From contig NZ_FOPC01000001.1 in assembly GCF_900113375.1 (NCBI RefSeq), positions 310,001-374,000 on the forward strand: a DNA stretch of 64,000 nt, written 5' to 3'. Of the stretch, positions 53,645 to 64,000 are shown in pieces. A program made the translations under genes and the position numbers. The notes under the pieces were generated by a model. That model saw only the letters and a program-made list of their open reading frames with translations. It searched no databases and was not told the origin of the DNA. The DNA is from Algoriphagus hitonicola (GTDB lineage: Bacteria > Bacteroidota > Bacteroidia > Cytophagales > Cyclobacteriaceae). Position 1 is the first letter of the stretch. Every line of letters starts with the position of its first letter.

Positions 53645-54336
53645 GACTTTGATTTTTTCCAATTTGTCCAAATCCCCCAAATGCTGATCAAGAGGAAAAA
53701 AAGTAAAAACCCGAGTTGATAAGGATCTCGGAGCGAGGATTTTGCTGCCAAAAAATCACTGGCCACTATCCCTGCCAAAAAGGAAAGAATGGTTCGTGGG
53801 AGCATTCCGGGAATGCCATAAAGGAGAATTTTCTTGAGCGAAACTTGAAGAGAGGCAAAAATAAAATTAGCCAGTGCAAAAGGAATCACCGGACTGATTC
53901 GGATGAAAAATATCAAACCTCCGGGTTGAGTTTTTCTTTTTTCTACTGCAAGGCTGATTTCCGGATATCGCAGACAGAGTAATTCCCACAAGTTTGCATT
54001 TGACCATTTACCAAAGGAATAGCCTAGCATAGTCGCCAAACCATACGCTATCACCAAGAGCGGAAGTCCGATCCAGCCCAAAACAAACCCGGTAAGAACG
54101 GCAGTGAATGTGGTGGGTAATAAAGCAAAGCCCATACAGATAGCCGCCAATATCATAAAAATCAAATATCCCAAAAGGCTCTGAGGCGAAAGCAGCAATA
54201 ATTCTTCATAATTAATCAGCGCGATCAGAGAGCCTATAGCCGGAAAAACCACCACCCAGGCCCAAGTCAAAACTGCCCATGGTTGGGTTTTTGCATACAC
54301 TTGAAAGAAGTTGAAAATACTGCCCTTTTTTGTCAT
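53641..54336 (-). CDS. TVP38/TMEM64 (VTT domain) membrane protein
   Basis: A 231-residue integral membrane protein of the DedA-related VTT/SNARE-associated superfamily, linked to lipid scrambling or membrane homeostasis. Five to six hydrophobic helices are visible; the family block FFIRISPVIPFALANFIF and the re-entrant-loop segment GLPLLVIAYGLATMLGYSFG are present. The ATG at 54336 is preferred; the longer reading starts with TTG. Its stop codon shares the bases CTAG with the porU2 stop on the opposite strand. Confidence 0.85.
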   Translation of the reverse strand: MTKKGSIFNFFQVYAKTQPWAVLTWAWVVVFPAIGSLIALINYEELLLLSPQSLLGYLIFMILAAICMGFALLPTTFTAVLTGFVLGWIGLPLLVIAYGLATMLGYSFGKWSNANLWELLCLRYPEISLAVEKRKTQPGGLIFFIRISPVIPFALANFIFASLQVSLKKILLYGIPGMLPRTILSFLAGIVASDFLAAKSSLRDPYQLGFLLFFLLISIWGIWTNWKKSKS

Positions 54337-54448
54337 CTTTGGCGGAATTTGGGAAGGATTCTTCCCCAAATCGGGTTACAAGTATACGAGATAAGAATAA
54401 ATTCGCCTATTCATTTAGCTAAGACAAACTTTAAAGATTAAAACCAAT

Positions 54449-55594
54449 ATGAAATTCGGTACAAAAGCCATTCACGCCGGAGTAGAACCAGATCCAACAA
54501 CCGGTGCGATCATGACTCCCATCTACCAAACCTCTACCTATGTGCAGCGCTCCCCCGGAGACCATCAAGGATACGAGTATTCCCGAACACATAATCCCAC
54601 CCGAACTGCCCTTCAGGACAACTTGGCAGCTTTGGAAAACGGAAAACACGGCATTTGTTTTTCTTCGGGATTGGGAGCGATCGATGCGGTGATCAAGCTT
54701 TTCAACCCAGGTGATGAAATCATCAGTACCAATGATTTGTATGGAGGTACTTATCGATTGTTTACTAAAGTTTTTGAGCGCTATGGAATCAAATTTCACT
54801 TTGTTCCCATGGCCGATGCCAGTGTAGTAGCCGAGAAAATCAATGCTAACACGAAGATGATATGGGTAGAAACCCCCACCAATCCCATGATGAATATCAT
54901 CGATTTGGAAGCTATGGCTAAAGTCGCCAAGTCCAGCGGTGTCCTTTTGGCAGTTGATAATACTTTTGCCTCTCCGTTTATCCAAAACCCACTTGACTGG
55001 GGAGCAGATATCGTGATGCACTCGGTAACCAAATACCTTGGCGGCCACTCTGACGTGGTGATGGGCGCTTTGGTAGTAAATAACGATGAGCTTGCGCAAA
55101 AGCTGGTATTTATCCAAAATGCCTGCGGGGCCACACCGGGTCCACAGGATTGCTTTTTGGTATTGAGAGGAATCAAAACGCTGCATTTAAGAATGGAGCG
55201 TCACAGCCAAAATGGCAAAACTATCGCAGCTTACCTGAAGAATCATCCAAAAGTTGCCAAGGTCTATTGGCCAGGTTTCGAAGATCATCCCAATCACGCT
55301 ATTGCTAAAAAGCAAATGCGGGATTTTGGAGGAATGATTTCGTTTACTTTGAGGGACAATCGATTAAAAGATGCCAAAACAGTCATGGAAAATTTCAAAC
55401 TTTTTTCTCTGGCGGAATCCCTTGGTGGGGTAGAGTCTCTTTGCGGACATCCAGCCAGTATGACTCATGCGAGTATCCCCCGGGAAGAGCGGGAAAAAGT
55501 CGGTTTGGTCGATTCACTGATTCGGCTGAGCGTCGGCGTAGAGGATGCTGAAGACTTGAAAAATGATCTTGCCGAAGCCCTGTCAAAAATCTAA
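54449..55594 (+). CDS. metB: Cystathionine gamma-synthase / gamma-lyase type PLP enzyme
   Basis: Cys/Met-metabolism PLP-dependent enzyme, 381 residues. The PLP lysine is Lys195 in SVTKYLGGH; the phosphate-binding SSGLGAI segment is at 72-78 and the ETPTNPMM motif near 141-148. Closely similar enzymes perform gamma-synthase or gamma-lyase reactions in trans-sulfuration and the sequence does not separate them cleanly; the metB symbol follows usual annotation. It stands alone, and its stop (55592-55594) abuts the stop of the facing gene without a spacer. Confidence 0.88.
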   Translation: MKFGTKAIHAGVEPDPTTGAIMTPIYQTSTYVQRSPGDHQGYEYSRTHNPTRTALQDNLAALENGKHGICFSSGLGAIDAVIKLFNPGDEIISTNDLYGGTYRLFTKVFERYGIKFHFVPMADASVVAEKINANTKMIWVETPTNPMMNIIDLEAMAKVAKSSGVLLAVDNTFASPFIQNPLDWGADIVMHSVTKYLGGHSDVVMGALVVNNDELAQKLVFIQNACGATPGPQDCFLVLRGIKTLHLRMERHSQNGKTIAAYLKNHPKVAKVYWPGFEDHPNHAIAKKQMRDFGGMISFTLRDNRLKDAKTVMENFKLFSLAESLGGVESLCGHPASMTHASIPREEREKVGLVDSLIRLSVGVEDAEDLKNDLAEALSKI

Positions 55595-56428
55595 TTAATC
55601 CAGAATTTTCTGGAATAAGGTCAAAGCCTGTTTTTCCACTTGGGAAGACAGGTTTTTCTTTTTGTGGCGCAATTCTTTGACCCAATCCACGTATTTCTTG
55701 GAAACCTGTTCTTTGTCACTGAGAAAATAAGTCAAAGACTGAAGCTCCAGATGATTCGCATACCAAGGCTTGAGTTTTTCTTTCAATTCCGAAATTTCAT
55801 CATGGATTTGATCTACAAAAATGGAATTGAAACCCAGGTGGATCAGGAGATTTTCTAGCATAATGATTTTGCGGAGCCCTTCAAAAATATCTTTTAATGC
55901 TTTGGAATCCAGTCCGTTACTTTTGTCAAGTTGAAAATATTCCAGTTCTTCTTGAATCAGCTGGTTAATAGCTGTATTGACCGTCAGCGGCTTGATGTTT
56001 TTACTGCTTTGTTGTGATTTGAGGAGGAGTTCATCCCAGTCCTTGAGGGAACTTCCGATAATCTGATCAAAGGTCTCGGTATAAAGCCCTTTTTTTGATT
56101 TGTCCAGGTAGCCAGCATAGGAATTGTATGTTTCCCCTGTAGTTTGGATGCGTTCCCGGATTCCCCGCTCGACGAGTTTAAGGTGATGGATTTTCCGCAG
56201 GTTTTTTTGAAGGGTTTTGAAAGGCGAGAACAAATCAAATTGAAGGCCTTCTTTTTCGAAGTGAACCTTGGCCATCAAGTCTGAATAAAGCTCCAAAAAG
56301 CTCAGTTTATTATAAAGTTCGATTGATTTTTTGGACTTGATTTGTTTTCCGAGAGCCAGGAATAATTCCTTCGCTTCGCGGTGCTGCTGCTCAAAAGCCT
56401 GAAAAATCGGAGAAGTTTTTCGCTGCAT
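55595..56428 (-). CDS. Helical protein, CHAD-like, unknown
   Basis: A 277-residue, almost wholly helical cytoplasmic protein rich in Lys, Glu and Leu. The repeated amphipathic helices with His residues (FKTLQKNLRKIHHLK, VHFEKEGL, MLENLLIHLGFNS) recall CHAD domains, but the characteristic HDxRVxxRRxR signature is missing, so the link is weak. It lies 3 bases after the DUF2027/Smr gene, at the end of the tamB-phr run. No function can be assigned. Confidence 0.6.
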   Translation of the reverse strand: MQRKTSPIFQAFEQQHREAKELFLALGKQIKSKKSIELYNKLSFLELYSDLMAKVHFEKEGLQFDLFSPFKTLQKNLRKIHHLKLVERGIRERIQTTGETYNSYAGYLDKSKKGLYTETFDQIIGSSLKDWDELLLKSQQSSKNIKPLTVNTAINQLIQEELEYFQLDKSNGLDSKALKDIFEGLRKIIMLENLLIHLGFNSIFVDQIHDEISELKEKLKPWYANHLELQSLTYFLSDKEQVSKKYVDWVKELRHKKKNLSSQVEKQALTLFQKILD

Positions 56429-56431
56429 GAA

Positions 56432-57382
56432 TTAGGAAATTCTGACTAGGGTGGCTCCAAAGCCCCACTTATCTTTCTGCGTGTCCTGAAAGTAATTAAT
56501 ATTTCCCAATTGACTGAGGCGCTTGTGAATTTCTTTTCGAAGGACTCCGTTTCCGATCCCGTGGATGAAGGTGATTTCGTCCATACCGGTTTGAATGGCT
56601 TGGTCGAGTTTTCGCTCAAAAACCTCCAATTGAATCCTGAGCTTTTCCGAGTTGTTGAGCGAATCGTGGTTTTCTACCAGTTCTTCGATGTGCAAATCGA
56701 CGCTTCGATTTGGTCGCTCTCGTCGCTGTTCTTCGGGTTTGGGCCGTAGCGAGTCCAGTTCGTAATTCAGCGCCTGAATATCCAATTCCTTGGTGGTTTG
56801 CTCCAAGTGAAAAAGATAGGCGGATTTGTTGAGAAAAAGGGCTTTGCTGAGATGCTTGAAAAACTGGGTAGGTTTGATTTTGAGTTGTCTTTCAAAAGGA
56901 GGAATGGCTTTTTCCAGTCGGTTTTGAATTGGAATAAATCGAAGTAAGAAAGCTGGCCACTGATCCATTTCTTTGAGCATGCGATCGTCAAATTTTTTAG
57001 CGATTCCGGGTTTGATATTTTCGGCAAGAAGCGTCCGATGATTGGGACCAAAAACCTCTGAGGCATGAGCTAAATATTCCTGCTTGCTATCATTGATGAG
57101 ATAGAGACTTAAATTTTGATCGTTGATCGGGACAAAAGCCAGATACAATCCCTGATCTTTTGGAGCAGAAATTGGCGCGGGGGTTTCGGCTTTGATTTCA
57201 GTTGATTCGTTATCCCCGAAATAGGCTCGCTCGACTTCAGAGATGACGACCGCTTCCGACTTCATGGCCGGAATGATAAATCCATCCTCGATTTCTACCT
57301 CGATTCTACCACCTGAGGATATTCTCCGGATTATTCCTTCTTCTTTGCCGTGAAGTAATCGTACTCGATCGCCGATGTTCAT
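56432..57382 (-). CDS. DUF2027/Smr domain protein
   Basis: A 316-residue protein with an N-terminal KOW/SH3-like strand set (MNIGDRVRLLHGKEEGIIRR), a middle DUF2027 region and a C-terminal Smr domain: the sequence DLHIEELV stands for the usual DLH motif and FIHGIGNGVLR for the HGxGxG motif. Smr domains nick nucleic acids or act on stalled ribosomes. The pairing with DUF2027 is typical of Bacteroidota. It overlaps the photolyase gene by 4 bases (ATGA), so the two are coupled. Confidence 0.88.
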   Translation of the reverse strand: MNIGDRVRLLHGKEEGIIRRISSGGRIEVEIEDGFIIPAMKSEAVVISEVERAYFGDNESTEIKAETPAPISAPKDQGLYLAFVPINDQNLSLYLINDSKQEYLAHASEVFGPNHRTLLAENIKPGIAKKFDDRMLKEMDQWPAFLLRFIPIQNRLEKAIPPFERQLKIKPTQFFKHLSKALFLNKSAYLFHLEQTTKELDIQALNYELDSLRPKPEEQRRERPNRSVDLHIEELVENHDSLNNSEKLRIQLEVFERKLDQAIQTGMDEITFIHGIGNGVLRKEIHKRLSQLGNINYFQDTQKDKWGFGATLVRIS

Positions 57383-58677
57383 GAATTCAGTGCTTCTTTG
57401 TAAGTATCCAATGCTCTTTGTCTTGCAAATTTATGATCTACGATGGGTTTTGGGTACTCTTTGCTATTTAATTCTGGAATCCATTTTTTGATGTACTTCA
57501 GATCCTTGTCAAATTTCTCCGTTTGGGATTCGGGATTGAAGACCCTGAAGTAGGGCTGCGCATCCGTGCCCGTCCCGGCAGCCCATTGCCAGCCGCCGTT
57601 GTTCGATGCAAGTTCGAAGTCCAATAATTTTCTTGCAAAATAAGCCTCTCCCCAGCGCCAATCAATTAGCAGATGCTTGGTCAAAAAAGAAGCAACGATC
57701 ATCCGAACTCGATTGTGCATATATCCGGTGGTATTGAGCTCTCGCATCCCCGCATCCACGATGGGATAGCCGGTTTTTCCTTCGCACCAGGCCTTAAACT
57801 CCTCTTCATTATTTCGCCAGGGAATCTGATCATAAGCTGGCTTAAAAGCTTTGTCCACCACTTGGGGATTATAGGCCAATATGGTCATGTAAAACTCCCT
57901 CCAAATCAATTCATTCAGGTAGGTGTCATTGAGTTTTGCGGCTTGGAGTGCTAGATTTCGGATAGATATCGTCCCAAAACGCAGGTGAATCCCCAATCGG
58001 CTGGTTCCTGATTTTGCTGGGAAATTCCGGGTTTTGTCATAATGGGCAATAATTTCTTCATCAGTTTGCCTCGGAGGGATTTCGATTTTTGATCGGATAA
58101 ATCCCACTTTTTCCAGACTTGGCAGTTCCAAGGCCTTGGTTTGGTAGAGATTTTTCCAGTGGAAATAACTGAGTGCCTCGATGTTTTGCTTTTTAAATTG
58201 ATCCAGCCAAACCTTACTGAAAGGGGTGAAGACTTTATAAAATTCACCCGAACCGTTAAGCACCTCGCCCGGCTCAAAAATCATTTGATCTTTAAATGTG
58301 TAAAAGTCAATCTTTTGCTCCTTAAGGAGTTTTTCTACCGCTTGATCTCTTTCTTTGGCGTAGGGTTCGTAGTCACGATTGGTGTAAACGGCCTGAAGAT
58401 CATATTCTTGCGCCAATTCCTGATAGACTTCAATCGGCTTTCCGATTTTGACGAGTAGGGAACTCCCTTTTTCTTCCAACTCGGATTTGAGTCGGCTGAT
58501 CTGATCATGGATAAATCCCACCCGGGCGTCATCTTTGTCCTCTAGTTTTTCGAGGATGTTTTGATCAAAGATGAAGAGCGGGAGGACGTTTTCTTCCTGC
58601 TGAAGCGCATAATACAATCCAGTATTATCTTCCAATCGAAGATCTCTTCGAAACCAAAAAAGCGTCAATTTTTTCAT
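57379..58677 (-). CDS. phr: Deoxyribodipyrimidine photolyase (cryptochrome/photolyase family)
   Basis: FAD-dependent, blue-light-driven repair enzyme for cyclobutane pyrimidine dimers. The N-terminal antenna domain begins LTLFWFRRDLRLEDN and the FAD-binding domain has the class I blocks SRLGIHLRFGTIS, WREFYMTIL, MRELNTTGYMHNRVRM and DWRWGEAYFA. The 432-residue length is right for class I CPD photolyases. It is followed on the same strand by the DUF2027/Smr gene (4-base overlap) and preceded by tamB (42-base gap). A cryptochrome-like sensor role is possible but less likely. Confidence 0.93.
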   Translation of the reverse strand: MKKLTLFWFRRDLRLEDNTGLYYALQQEENVLPLFIFDQNILEKLEDKDDARVGFIHDQISRLKSELEEKGSSLLVKIGKPIEVYQELAQEYDLQAVYTNRDYEPYAKERDQAVEKLLKEQKIDFYTFKDQMIFEPGEVLNGSGEFYKVFTPFSKVWLDQFKKQNIEALSYFHWKNLYQTKALELPSLEKVGFIRSKIEIPPRQTDEEIIAHYDKTRNFPAKSGTSRLGIHLRFGTISIRNLALQAAKLNDTYLNELIWREFYMTILAYNPQVVDKAFKPAYDQIPWRNNEEEFKAWCEGKTGYPIVDAGMRELNTTGYMHNRVRMIVASFLTKHLLIDWRWGEAYFARKLLDFELASNNGGWQWAAGTGTDAQPYFRVFNPESQTEKFDKDLKYIKKWIPELNSKEYPKPIVDHKFARQRALDTYKEALNS

Positions 58678-58719
58678 GGGGTTAGTTTTTGATAAAAAGT
58701 GAATTCAGACTGGAAATGT

Positions 58720-61700
58720 TCAGTTGTTTTTCTCTTTTGGGAGCACTTTCGTTTCCTTCTTTTGATGAAGTTTATCCAGTCGTTCTTCGATATTATCCAG
58801 CTTCACAGGTTTCCAGTCCTCCTCTTTATATCTCAGGTAGTTGTCCGAGTCCTCGCGGAGATCATCCTCTTCCTCCTCTTTTTGGGTGATTTTCCGAAAC
58901 AGTTCAGAAAAGGAGTTAAAAGAGATATTCTGAGATAGGGATACCCCGTAGGTGGCTACATTTCTGGAGAGCGATAAGGAAGTAAAGGTGTTGAAATTAT
59001 TTCTATTGAATACCCGAAGTCGATACACACCGTCTTCTGTGATCATGTACTCGGCTTGCCAGTCGCCAATAATGGATGCTGCATCGGCCTGTCCGTTATT
59101 TCCCGTAAATCCCCCGTCTCGAGATACCCGTAGCCTTCCATCCAAAAAGGTATAGGCCACACTCAACTGGAATGTTTCCAGTGCATCTTGATCGAGCGAA
59201 GCCAAGTCAATGTTTACCTCCAGATTTTTGTCCACCTGACCGAGGAAACTATTCAATTGCGAGGAAAGAAGTTGCCCCAAGGAATTGGAGAAGGAATTTA
59301 CCCCTGCAAATTGACCTTCAGGGGAGAATGATCGGGTCATAATGACGGAGAAAACCTGCCGGTTCATTTCCTGTTCGTCATTTGCGATACGGGACTGAAA
59401 AGCAGAAATGGCTGTTTGAATTTCTCCGCTGCTTGGGAATTGCGAGAAGTCAAACCCAAAATCAAATTCGGGTGAGAGTAGTTCTCCATTCAAGTTCATA
59501 ATTACATCCACGGGGAAGCGTCTTCTGGTTAGGCTACTTTCTTGTTCGCTGACAGAAGTCCGGGCCACGAGTGGCTGAATCGAGACTTGTTCAGTGTATT
59601 TGGCGGTCAAATCCATCACTCCCTCGTAGGGGTTTCCATACCAGGTAATGCGACCTCCAGGCTCGACTGCAAACTCTTTGCGAAGCACATTATAGAGGGA
59701 GAAATTATACATGGCCTCGGTGATTTCATAAGTTCCGCTCAAGGTGAAGAGTCCCTGCGTGTCAATATTCATGGTCAAAACTCCCCGGCCACGGCCTGAG
59801 ATTTTCTCTTCCGTTCGCGGATCGATGATGATTTCTGCATAGGCATCTGGGGTGATGTCGAGAATAAAATTCATTCGTACATTTTCGATGTCGAGTCGAT
59901 TGACGTCCTCCGAGATTTCCTGAATTCGCGCGGTATCCTGCACATTGATGAAATGGATAAAATCTTCACTGGTCTGATCATCACTGCTAGTCAGGGGTAT
60001 GAAAATCCGCGTGTTGGGCTGACTGGTGGCTCTTGCGGTAATATCCAAGTTAGAGGTAGATCCTTCGATGTCCAGTGTACCCGTGACAAAGGCATCCCCG
60101 TAAAAGGTTTCGTTGTCTCGGTCGGTGGTGTTGAGTACCTGAAAATTATTCATCCTCGAATCAATATCCAGAATAATATCATTCAATCCCTGATAGGTAA
60201 GTCCGCCATTGAGACTGGCGGTATTGCCATTCACATCTTTCAGGGTCAGTTGTGAAAAATTGATCTGTCCTGGATCGAATATCATACTCCCGTCGAGTTG
60301 ATAGGGAGTGTTGAGGAACTTTATCCGGAATTTCCCCTGATTGACATCTCCACGTCCCGTTAATTCGGGCTGACTGGCATTTCCTCTCAACCGGAGATCA
60401 CCGGTGACTGTGCCGCCCATTTCAGAGAGATAATTTGACAAAAACGGCTCAAAACTCCCCAATTCTGCACCTCTCAGTTCTCCATCTAGATTAAAATCAA
60501 ACTCCTCGAGACCGATGTCCCCGGCCATTTGGATCGTTCTATTCCCATTGAGGTAATTCTCAAAATTCACTTTTAGTTGGTTTTCAAAGAGTTGGGCTGT
60601 GGTTTGGATATTTCCGATGGGCAACTGATTGATCAGAAAATCCTTGATTTCAAACTCCAAATCGAGCTGTGTCTCCCCACTCTCAGAGGTTCGCAAGTAG
60701 ATATTTCCATCAGAAGTACCTTCGTATTCTTGGGCGGTGAAGGTATTGAATAGGTCAACATTGACATTTTGAATGCTCAGGTTGAGGCTGTCTTTGACAT
60801 TCTCACCATAGGTTCCTTCGAGATCAATTTCTTCTTTACCGGAGAGGATCCTTACATTTTCAAAGGCAATTTCTCCTTGCCGAAGTGTGATTAAATTGAG
60901 TGAATCAAAATTCCAGTTTCTATCCAAAACCACTAATTCGGAAGGTTGAAAGGAGATTTTAGTGTCATTTTGCGAAAATTCCGCAACAGCATCCACTCGG
61001 GCACTGCTCATGGTGGAATCTTGGTCGAGGGCAAATTCCAGATTCAGGGCATTTTCATTCCAAATCGCTTCAAATCCAAAATTGGAAAAATCGAGTTCTC
61101 GGCCAATATGCTGTTCCTTTGAATAGATGTAAAATGAAGCTAAAATGTCTTCACTGTTGATGATTTTTGAGGTGTTAAAATCAATATTGACGTCCCGAGC
61201 CATATTTTCCTGGTATTGCAGGGTATCTATGCTGGTGAAAAAGTTGAAGATGGTATTTTCTTCGGTTTGGTAAAATGCACCTTCAATTACTGTGTTTTTG
61301 GAAATTTGGTAATCAGGTTGAAACAAATCCAAGAGCGGATTGATATCGATTAGGCGGACATTGAGGTCCAAATTGTAAGGGACGGAAAAATACTCCTCCA
61401 AATCTGCCACCGGAGGTTCTTCTTTGGTGATGATCGATAAATATTGCTGAAGCAAAAATGGGAGATCTTTGGCCATCTGCTCTAGCTGAAACTGTCCCGA
61501 TGCACCGGCTACCACATAGTCGGAATTGAGTGACATCGTCCGAGTGCCTCCAGCAAAAAGGGACTGAAAATAGAAGTCACCCAATTCTAGGTAACGATCT
61601 TTATACCCCATGGCTATATCTGTAAATCGGGCAATTCCAGTCAGGTCATCGATATTGATCCCCTCAGTATCCATTTCGATTTTTCCCTTGACAAAGGTCT

Positions 61701-63324
61701 TTTCCTGAGCGAGTTTTAGCTGGTCGAGATTTGCGCTATCCAGCGTAAGTTCGAGATTGATCGCTTCTGAATCTTCGCGAAGATCGATAGAGCCATTGGC
61801 TAACAACTGAAGATTGGGATCATCGATTTGGAGATCCCCCTCAAACAGGTCCAATCCATAGGTAGCCGTCGTCTCGATGTCCTTGTAGTCATAGCCCAGG
61901 ATACCGATATGGGCGATTTTTGCATCCAAATCCAAGAGTAAATTATCGCGATTATTTCCCGTGATATTGACATTTCCTTCTAGACTTAGTCGCTGAAGCA
62001 ATTCAGGATTATCGATCAAAACACCCAAGTCAAGTTCTCGGATGACTACTTTTGATACGATTTGGTTGACTCCGTCTTTGAGATCATAATTAACTCGACC
62101 CTCCAAATCTCCGATGCTGGTACGGAACTCACCATTGGTGGTAAATCGGGTGGGTAAACCTGCAAAATCCGCATTGAGACGAATAATATTCAGTTTTCGG
62201 ATTTCTTTTTGAATATCCTCACTGAGGTAAGGCGCCAAATCCTGGGCTTGGATAGTTGAGTTTTTTAAAGATAAATTCAGGTAGGTGTTTTCCACATCGG
62301 GAAGTCCATCTACTCGGAAAGCACCAAAAATTTCTGTTCGTCTCCCAAGTCGAATCAATAGCTCTTCGGAACGAATATCCGAAAGTGGTCCTGAAACTTT
62401 CCCACTCAACACGATATTATCTTCGATATCTGGAAGGTCAGGGACAAAAAACCGTAAATCCTGAAGTCCGATGGAGGTTTCATCAAAGTCAGCGATTACG
62501 ACGACTTTATTGATAAAATCCGAAAATGCAGCTGCGCTGGCATATTCGAGTCTGAGAAAGTTTTTGATCGAACTTTTGTTGGTGATGAGATTAAGCTGAT
62601 CAAACTCCAAAAGCTCGGAGTTATAAGTAAGATCAGTCGTAAATTCTTTGATTTCCAGACCTGAATTGGATTCAATCCCAGCCAAAAGTTCGATATCGAT
62701 TCCGATTTCATCCCCTTCCACATAAAAATCGGAGGCACTCGCCTCGATCTCTCTAAATCTCATATGATTATAATCCAATCCGGTTGGAATGGTGTCTGCG
62801 TTATAATTGGCCAAGGTGAAAGCCGATTCTCTCAACTCCAGCTTCCCAATACTAAATCGACCGCCTCCGGAGGAATTACTCGAACCAAAAAGGGAACTTA
62901 ATTCTTTGATCCATCGATTGATATTCATAGCTGAGTCTCCCGAGTGGGTCAAAAGCTGAATCGTCGCCTCTTCTATCCGGACTTCATCGAGTTTGGGGCC
63001 GGAGCCGGATAGGAGGGAGTTTACCTCAAAATCAATAAAGGCGCTTTCGGCAAAAATCATGGTGCTGTCCTGATGATCTTTGATTTCCAGCTGGGATATT
63101 GATATCGCATCCCACCAATTAATCGCCACCCGATCGATGCGGGTTTTAAAATCAGAGTTCTTGTTGAGGTAACCGGTGATTTGATCGATCGCCCAGTTTT
63201 GGACAGTTTCGGTCTGCAGGAGTCCAGCGATGAGTATAATCGTTAAAAATAAAGTAGCTATACCCCAAAGCAATAATCGAAGTGCTTTGAATAAAAAATT
63301 CCTAACTTTCGTGCTATTTTCCAA
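58720..63324 (-). CDS. tamB: Translocation/assembly module TamB-like (DUF490)
   Basis: A 1534-residue envelope-spanning AsmA/TamB-family protein. One N-terminal membrane helix (about 15-36) is followed by long repeating beta-strands that form the hydrophobic groove thought to move phospholipids to the outer membrane. The DUF490 C-terminal domain is clear: [20 protein letters not shown], then [10 protein letters not shown] and [12 protein letters not shown]. The only usable start is the TTG at 63324, after which no ATG occurs before the helix; this base is also the first base of tsaD on the other strand. A short Lys/Glu-rich tail extends the C-terminus. Confidence 0.9.
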   Translation of the reverse strand: MENSTKVRNFLFKALRLLLWGIATLFLTIILIAGLLQTETVQNWAIDQITGYLNKNSDFKTRIDRVAINWWDAISISQLEIKDHQDSTMIFAESAFIDFEVNSLLSGSGPKLDEVRIEEATIQLLTHSGDSAMNINRWIKELSSLFGSSNSSGGGRFSIGKLELRESAFTLANYNADTIPTGLDYNHMRFREIEASASDFYVEGDEIGIDIELLAGIESNSGLEIKEFTTDLTYNSELLEFDQLNLITNKSSIKNFLRLEYASAAAFSDFINKVVVIADFDETSIGLQDLRFFVPDLPDIEDNIVLSGKVSGPLSDIRSEELLIRLGRRTEIFGAFRVDGLPDVENTYLNLSLKNSTIQAQDLAPYLSEDIQKEIRKLNIIRLNADFAGLPTRFTTNGEFRTSIGDLEGRVNYDLKDGVNQIVSKVVIRELDLGVLIDNPELLQRLSLEGNVNITGNNRDNLLLDLDAKIAHIGILGYDYKDIETTATYGLDLFEGDLQIDDPNLQLLANGSIDLREDSEAINLELTLDSANLDQLKLAQEKTFVKGKIEMDTEGINIDDLTGIARFTDIAMGYKDRYLELGDFYFQSLFAGGTRTMSLNSDYVVAGASGQFQLEQMAKDLPFLLQQYLSIITKEEPPVADLEEYFSVPYNLDLNVRLIDINPLLDLFQPDYQISKNTVIEGAFYQTEENTIFNFFTSIDTLQYQENMARDVNIDFNTSKIINSEDILASFYIYSKEQHIGRELDFSNFGFEAIWNENALNLEFALDQDSTMSSARVDAVAEFSQNDTKISFQPSELVVLDRNWNFDSLNLITLRQGEIAFENVRILSGKEEIDLEGTYGENVKDSLNLSIQNVNVDLFNTFTAQEYEGTSDGNIYLRTSESGETQLDLEFEIKDFLINQLPIGNIQTTAQLFENQLKVNFENYLNGNRTIQMAGDIGLEEFDFNLDGELRGAELGSFEPFLSNYLSEMGGTVTGDLRLRGNASQPELTGRGDVNQGKFRIKFLNTPYQLDGSMIFDPGQINFSQLTLKDVNGNTASLNGGLTYQGLNDIILDIDSRMNNFQVLNTTDRDNETFYGDAFVTGTLDIEGSTSNLDITARATSQPNTRIFIPLTSSDDQTSEDFIHFINVQDTARIQEISEDVNRLDIENVRMNFILDITPDAYAEIIIDPRTEEKISGRGRGVLTMNIDTQGLFTLSGTYEITEAMYNFSLYNVLRKEFAVEPGGRITWYGNPYEGVMDLTAKYTEQVSIQPLVARTSVSEQESSLTRRRFPVDVIMNLNGELLSPEFDFGFDFSQFPSSGEIQTAISAFQSRIANDEQEMNRQVFSVIMTRSFSPEGQFAGVNSFSNSLGQLLSSQLNSFLGQVDKNLEVNIDLASLDQDALETFQLSVAYTFLDGRLRVSRDGGFTGNNGQADAASIIGDWQAEYMITEDGVYRLRVFNRNNFNTFTSLSLSRNVATYGVSLSQNISFNSFSELFRKITQKEEEEDDLREDSDNYLRYKEEDWKPVKLDNIEERLDKLHQKKETKVLPKEKNN

Positions 63325-64000
63325 TGGATACCAACGATATTTCTATTTTAGCAATTGAGTCCTCTTGTGACGAAACCTCTGCCTCTATTATCATAAATGG
63401 CAAAGTACTTAATAATATTGTGGCCACACAATCAGTCCACGAAAAATATGGGGGAGTTGTTCCCGAATTGGCTTCTAGAGCGCATCAGGAAAATATAATT
63501 CCTGTCGTTGAGGAGGCTTTGAGGACTTCAGGAATTAACAAAGAGCAGCTTTCGGCCGTGGCTTTTACCCGTGGACCGGGTTTGATGGGCGCTTTGCTGG
63601 TTGGGGTGAGTTTTGCCAAAGCGTTTGCCTTTGCTAGAAAAATCCCCTTGATCGAGGTTAATCACATGCAGGCGCACGTTTTAGCGCATTTTATCGAAGA
63701 TCCAAAACCCGATTTTCCCTTTATTTGCCTGACCGTCAGTGGAGGGCATACCCAGCTGGTATTGGTCAAAAGCCCGCTTCAGATGGAGGTAATCGGAGAG
63801 ACTCGTGACGATGCCGTGGGAGAGGCTTTTGACAAGACAGCCAAGCTCTTGGGGTTGCCCTATCCGGGAGGTCCGTTGATTGACCGTTATGCTAAAGAGG
63901 GAAATCCAAGGGCTTTTGAGTTTCCAATCACGCGGATGCCCGATTTGGATTATTCCTTCAGTGGAATCAAAACAGCAGTATTGTATTTTCTGAGGGATCA
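63324..64000 (+). CDS. tsaD: tRNA N6-adenosine threonylcarbamoyltransferase, TsaD (partial)
   Basis: The catalytic subunit of the TsaBDE complex that transfers the threonylcarbamoyl group to A37 of ANN-decoding tRNAs. The first 225 residues are here; the gene runs past the right edge of the window. The ASKHA opening [14 protein letters not shown], the metal site HMQAH at 114-118 and the [10 protein letters not shown] block are intact. It is head to head with tamB; the two start codons share base 63324, so the promoters must lie inside each other's coding sequence. Confidence 0.95.
   Translation, partial: MDTNDISILAIESSCDETSASIIINGKVLNNIVATQSVHEKYGGVVPELASRAHQENIIPVVEEALRTSGINKEQLSAVAFTRGPGLMGALLVGVSFAKAFAFARKIPLIEVNHMQAHVLAHFIEDPKPDFPFICLTVSGGHTQLVLVKSPLQMEVIGETRDDAVGEAFDKTAKLLGLPYPGGPLIDRYAKEGNPRAFEFPITRMPDLDYSFSGIKTAVLYFLRD

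Noticed and set aside
54431..55186. Long minus-strand frame opposite metB
   Set aside because: Antisense to a gene with an intact PLP lysine motif; no domain recognised.
55595..56428. Firm CHAD-domain call
   Set aside because: The defining HDxRVxxRRxR motif is absent, so only a weak resemblance is reported.
1..64000. CRISPR arrays, rRNA genes, insertion sequences
   Set aside because: No regularly spaced direct repeats with unique spacers, no rRNA-like sequence and no transposase genes were seen.

Overview
The window looks like chromosome from a Bacteroidota member, most likely order Cytophagales (an Algoriphagus/Cyclobacteriaceae-like organism). The support is a PorV2-PorU2 pair of the type IX secretion family, Bacteroidota-type lipoproteins and outer-membrane barrels, an ECF sigma/anti-sigma cassette of the usual Bacteroidota form, weak Shine-Dalgarno signals, and typical housekeeping genes (purB, tsaD, tamB, phr). 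The genus is inferred from overall protein flavour, not from a search.

Layout. 0.2-9.5 kb: a periplasmic and secreted enzyme set (di-haem cytochrome c peroxidase, S9 prolyl peptidase, M1 peptidase, cyclase-family lipoprotein, PIG-L deacetylase, DUF1460 hydrolase), interrupted by an AAA_14/DUF4143 ATPase whose start lies in a 32-bp tandem repeat. 9.6-18.6 kb: a SWIM-SNF2 helicase, a barrel protein, a DoxX-Gfo/Idh/MocA operon, two small unknowns and an XRE regulator/membrane protein pair. 18.8-21.1 kb: two translationally coupled lipoproteins.

21.3-31.5 kb is an accessory defence island: hsdR-hsdM-rhuM-hsdS, followed closely on the same strand by a toxin / HTH antitoxin / SecB-like chaperone triad (a probable TAC module), a small membrane protein and, on the other strand, an ImmA/IrrE-type metalloprotease. 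The island ends at a tRNA-Asn gene. HsdM shows an abrupt internal GC jump and HsdS carries an in-frame palindromic repeat in its central linker; both suggest recombination.

31.8-47.2 kb: membrane and DUF3052-like proteins, a citrulline-hydrolase-type amidinotransferase, purB, a PaaE-like reductase, a five-gene ECF sigma operon (sigma, anti-sigma, two paralogous barrels, DUF4097 protein), a beta-CASP nuclease, and a PadR-PspC envelope-stress pair. 47.5-64 kb: porV2-porU2, a VTT-domain protein, cystathionine gamma-synthase, then a long minus-strand run tamB-phr-DUF2027/Smr-unknown, and divergent tsaD running off the right edge.

The most unusual content is the hsdRM-rhuM-hsdS + TAC arrangement, the HsdS palindrome, the 32-bp palindromic repeat array that contains the ATPase start codon, and the head-to-head tamB/tsaD start codons that share one base pair.
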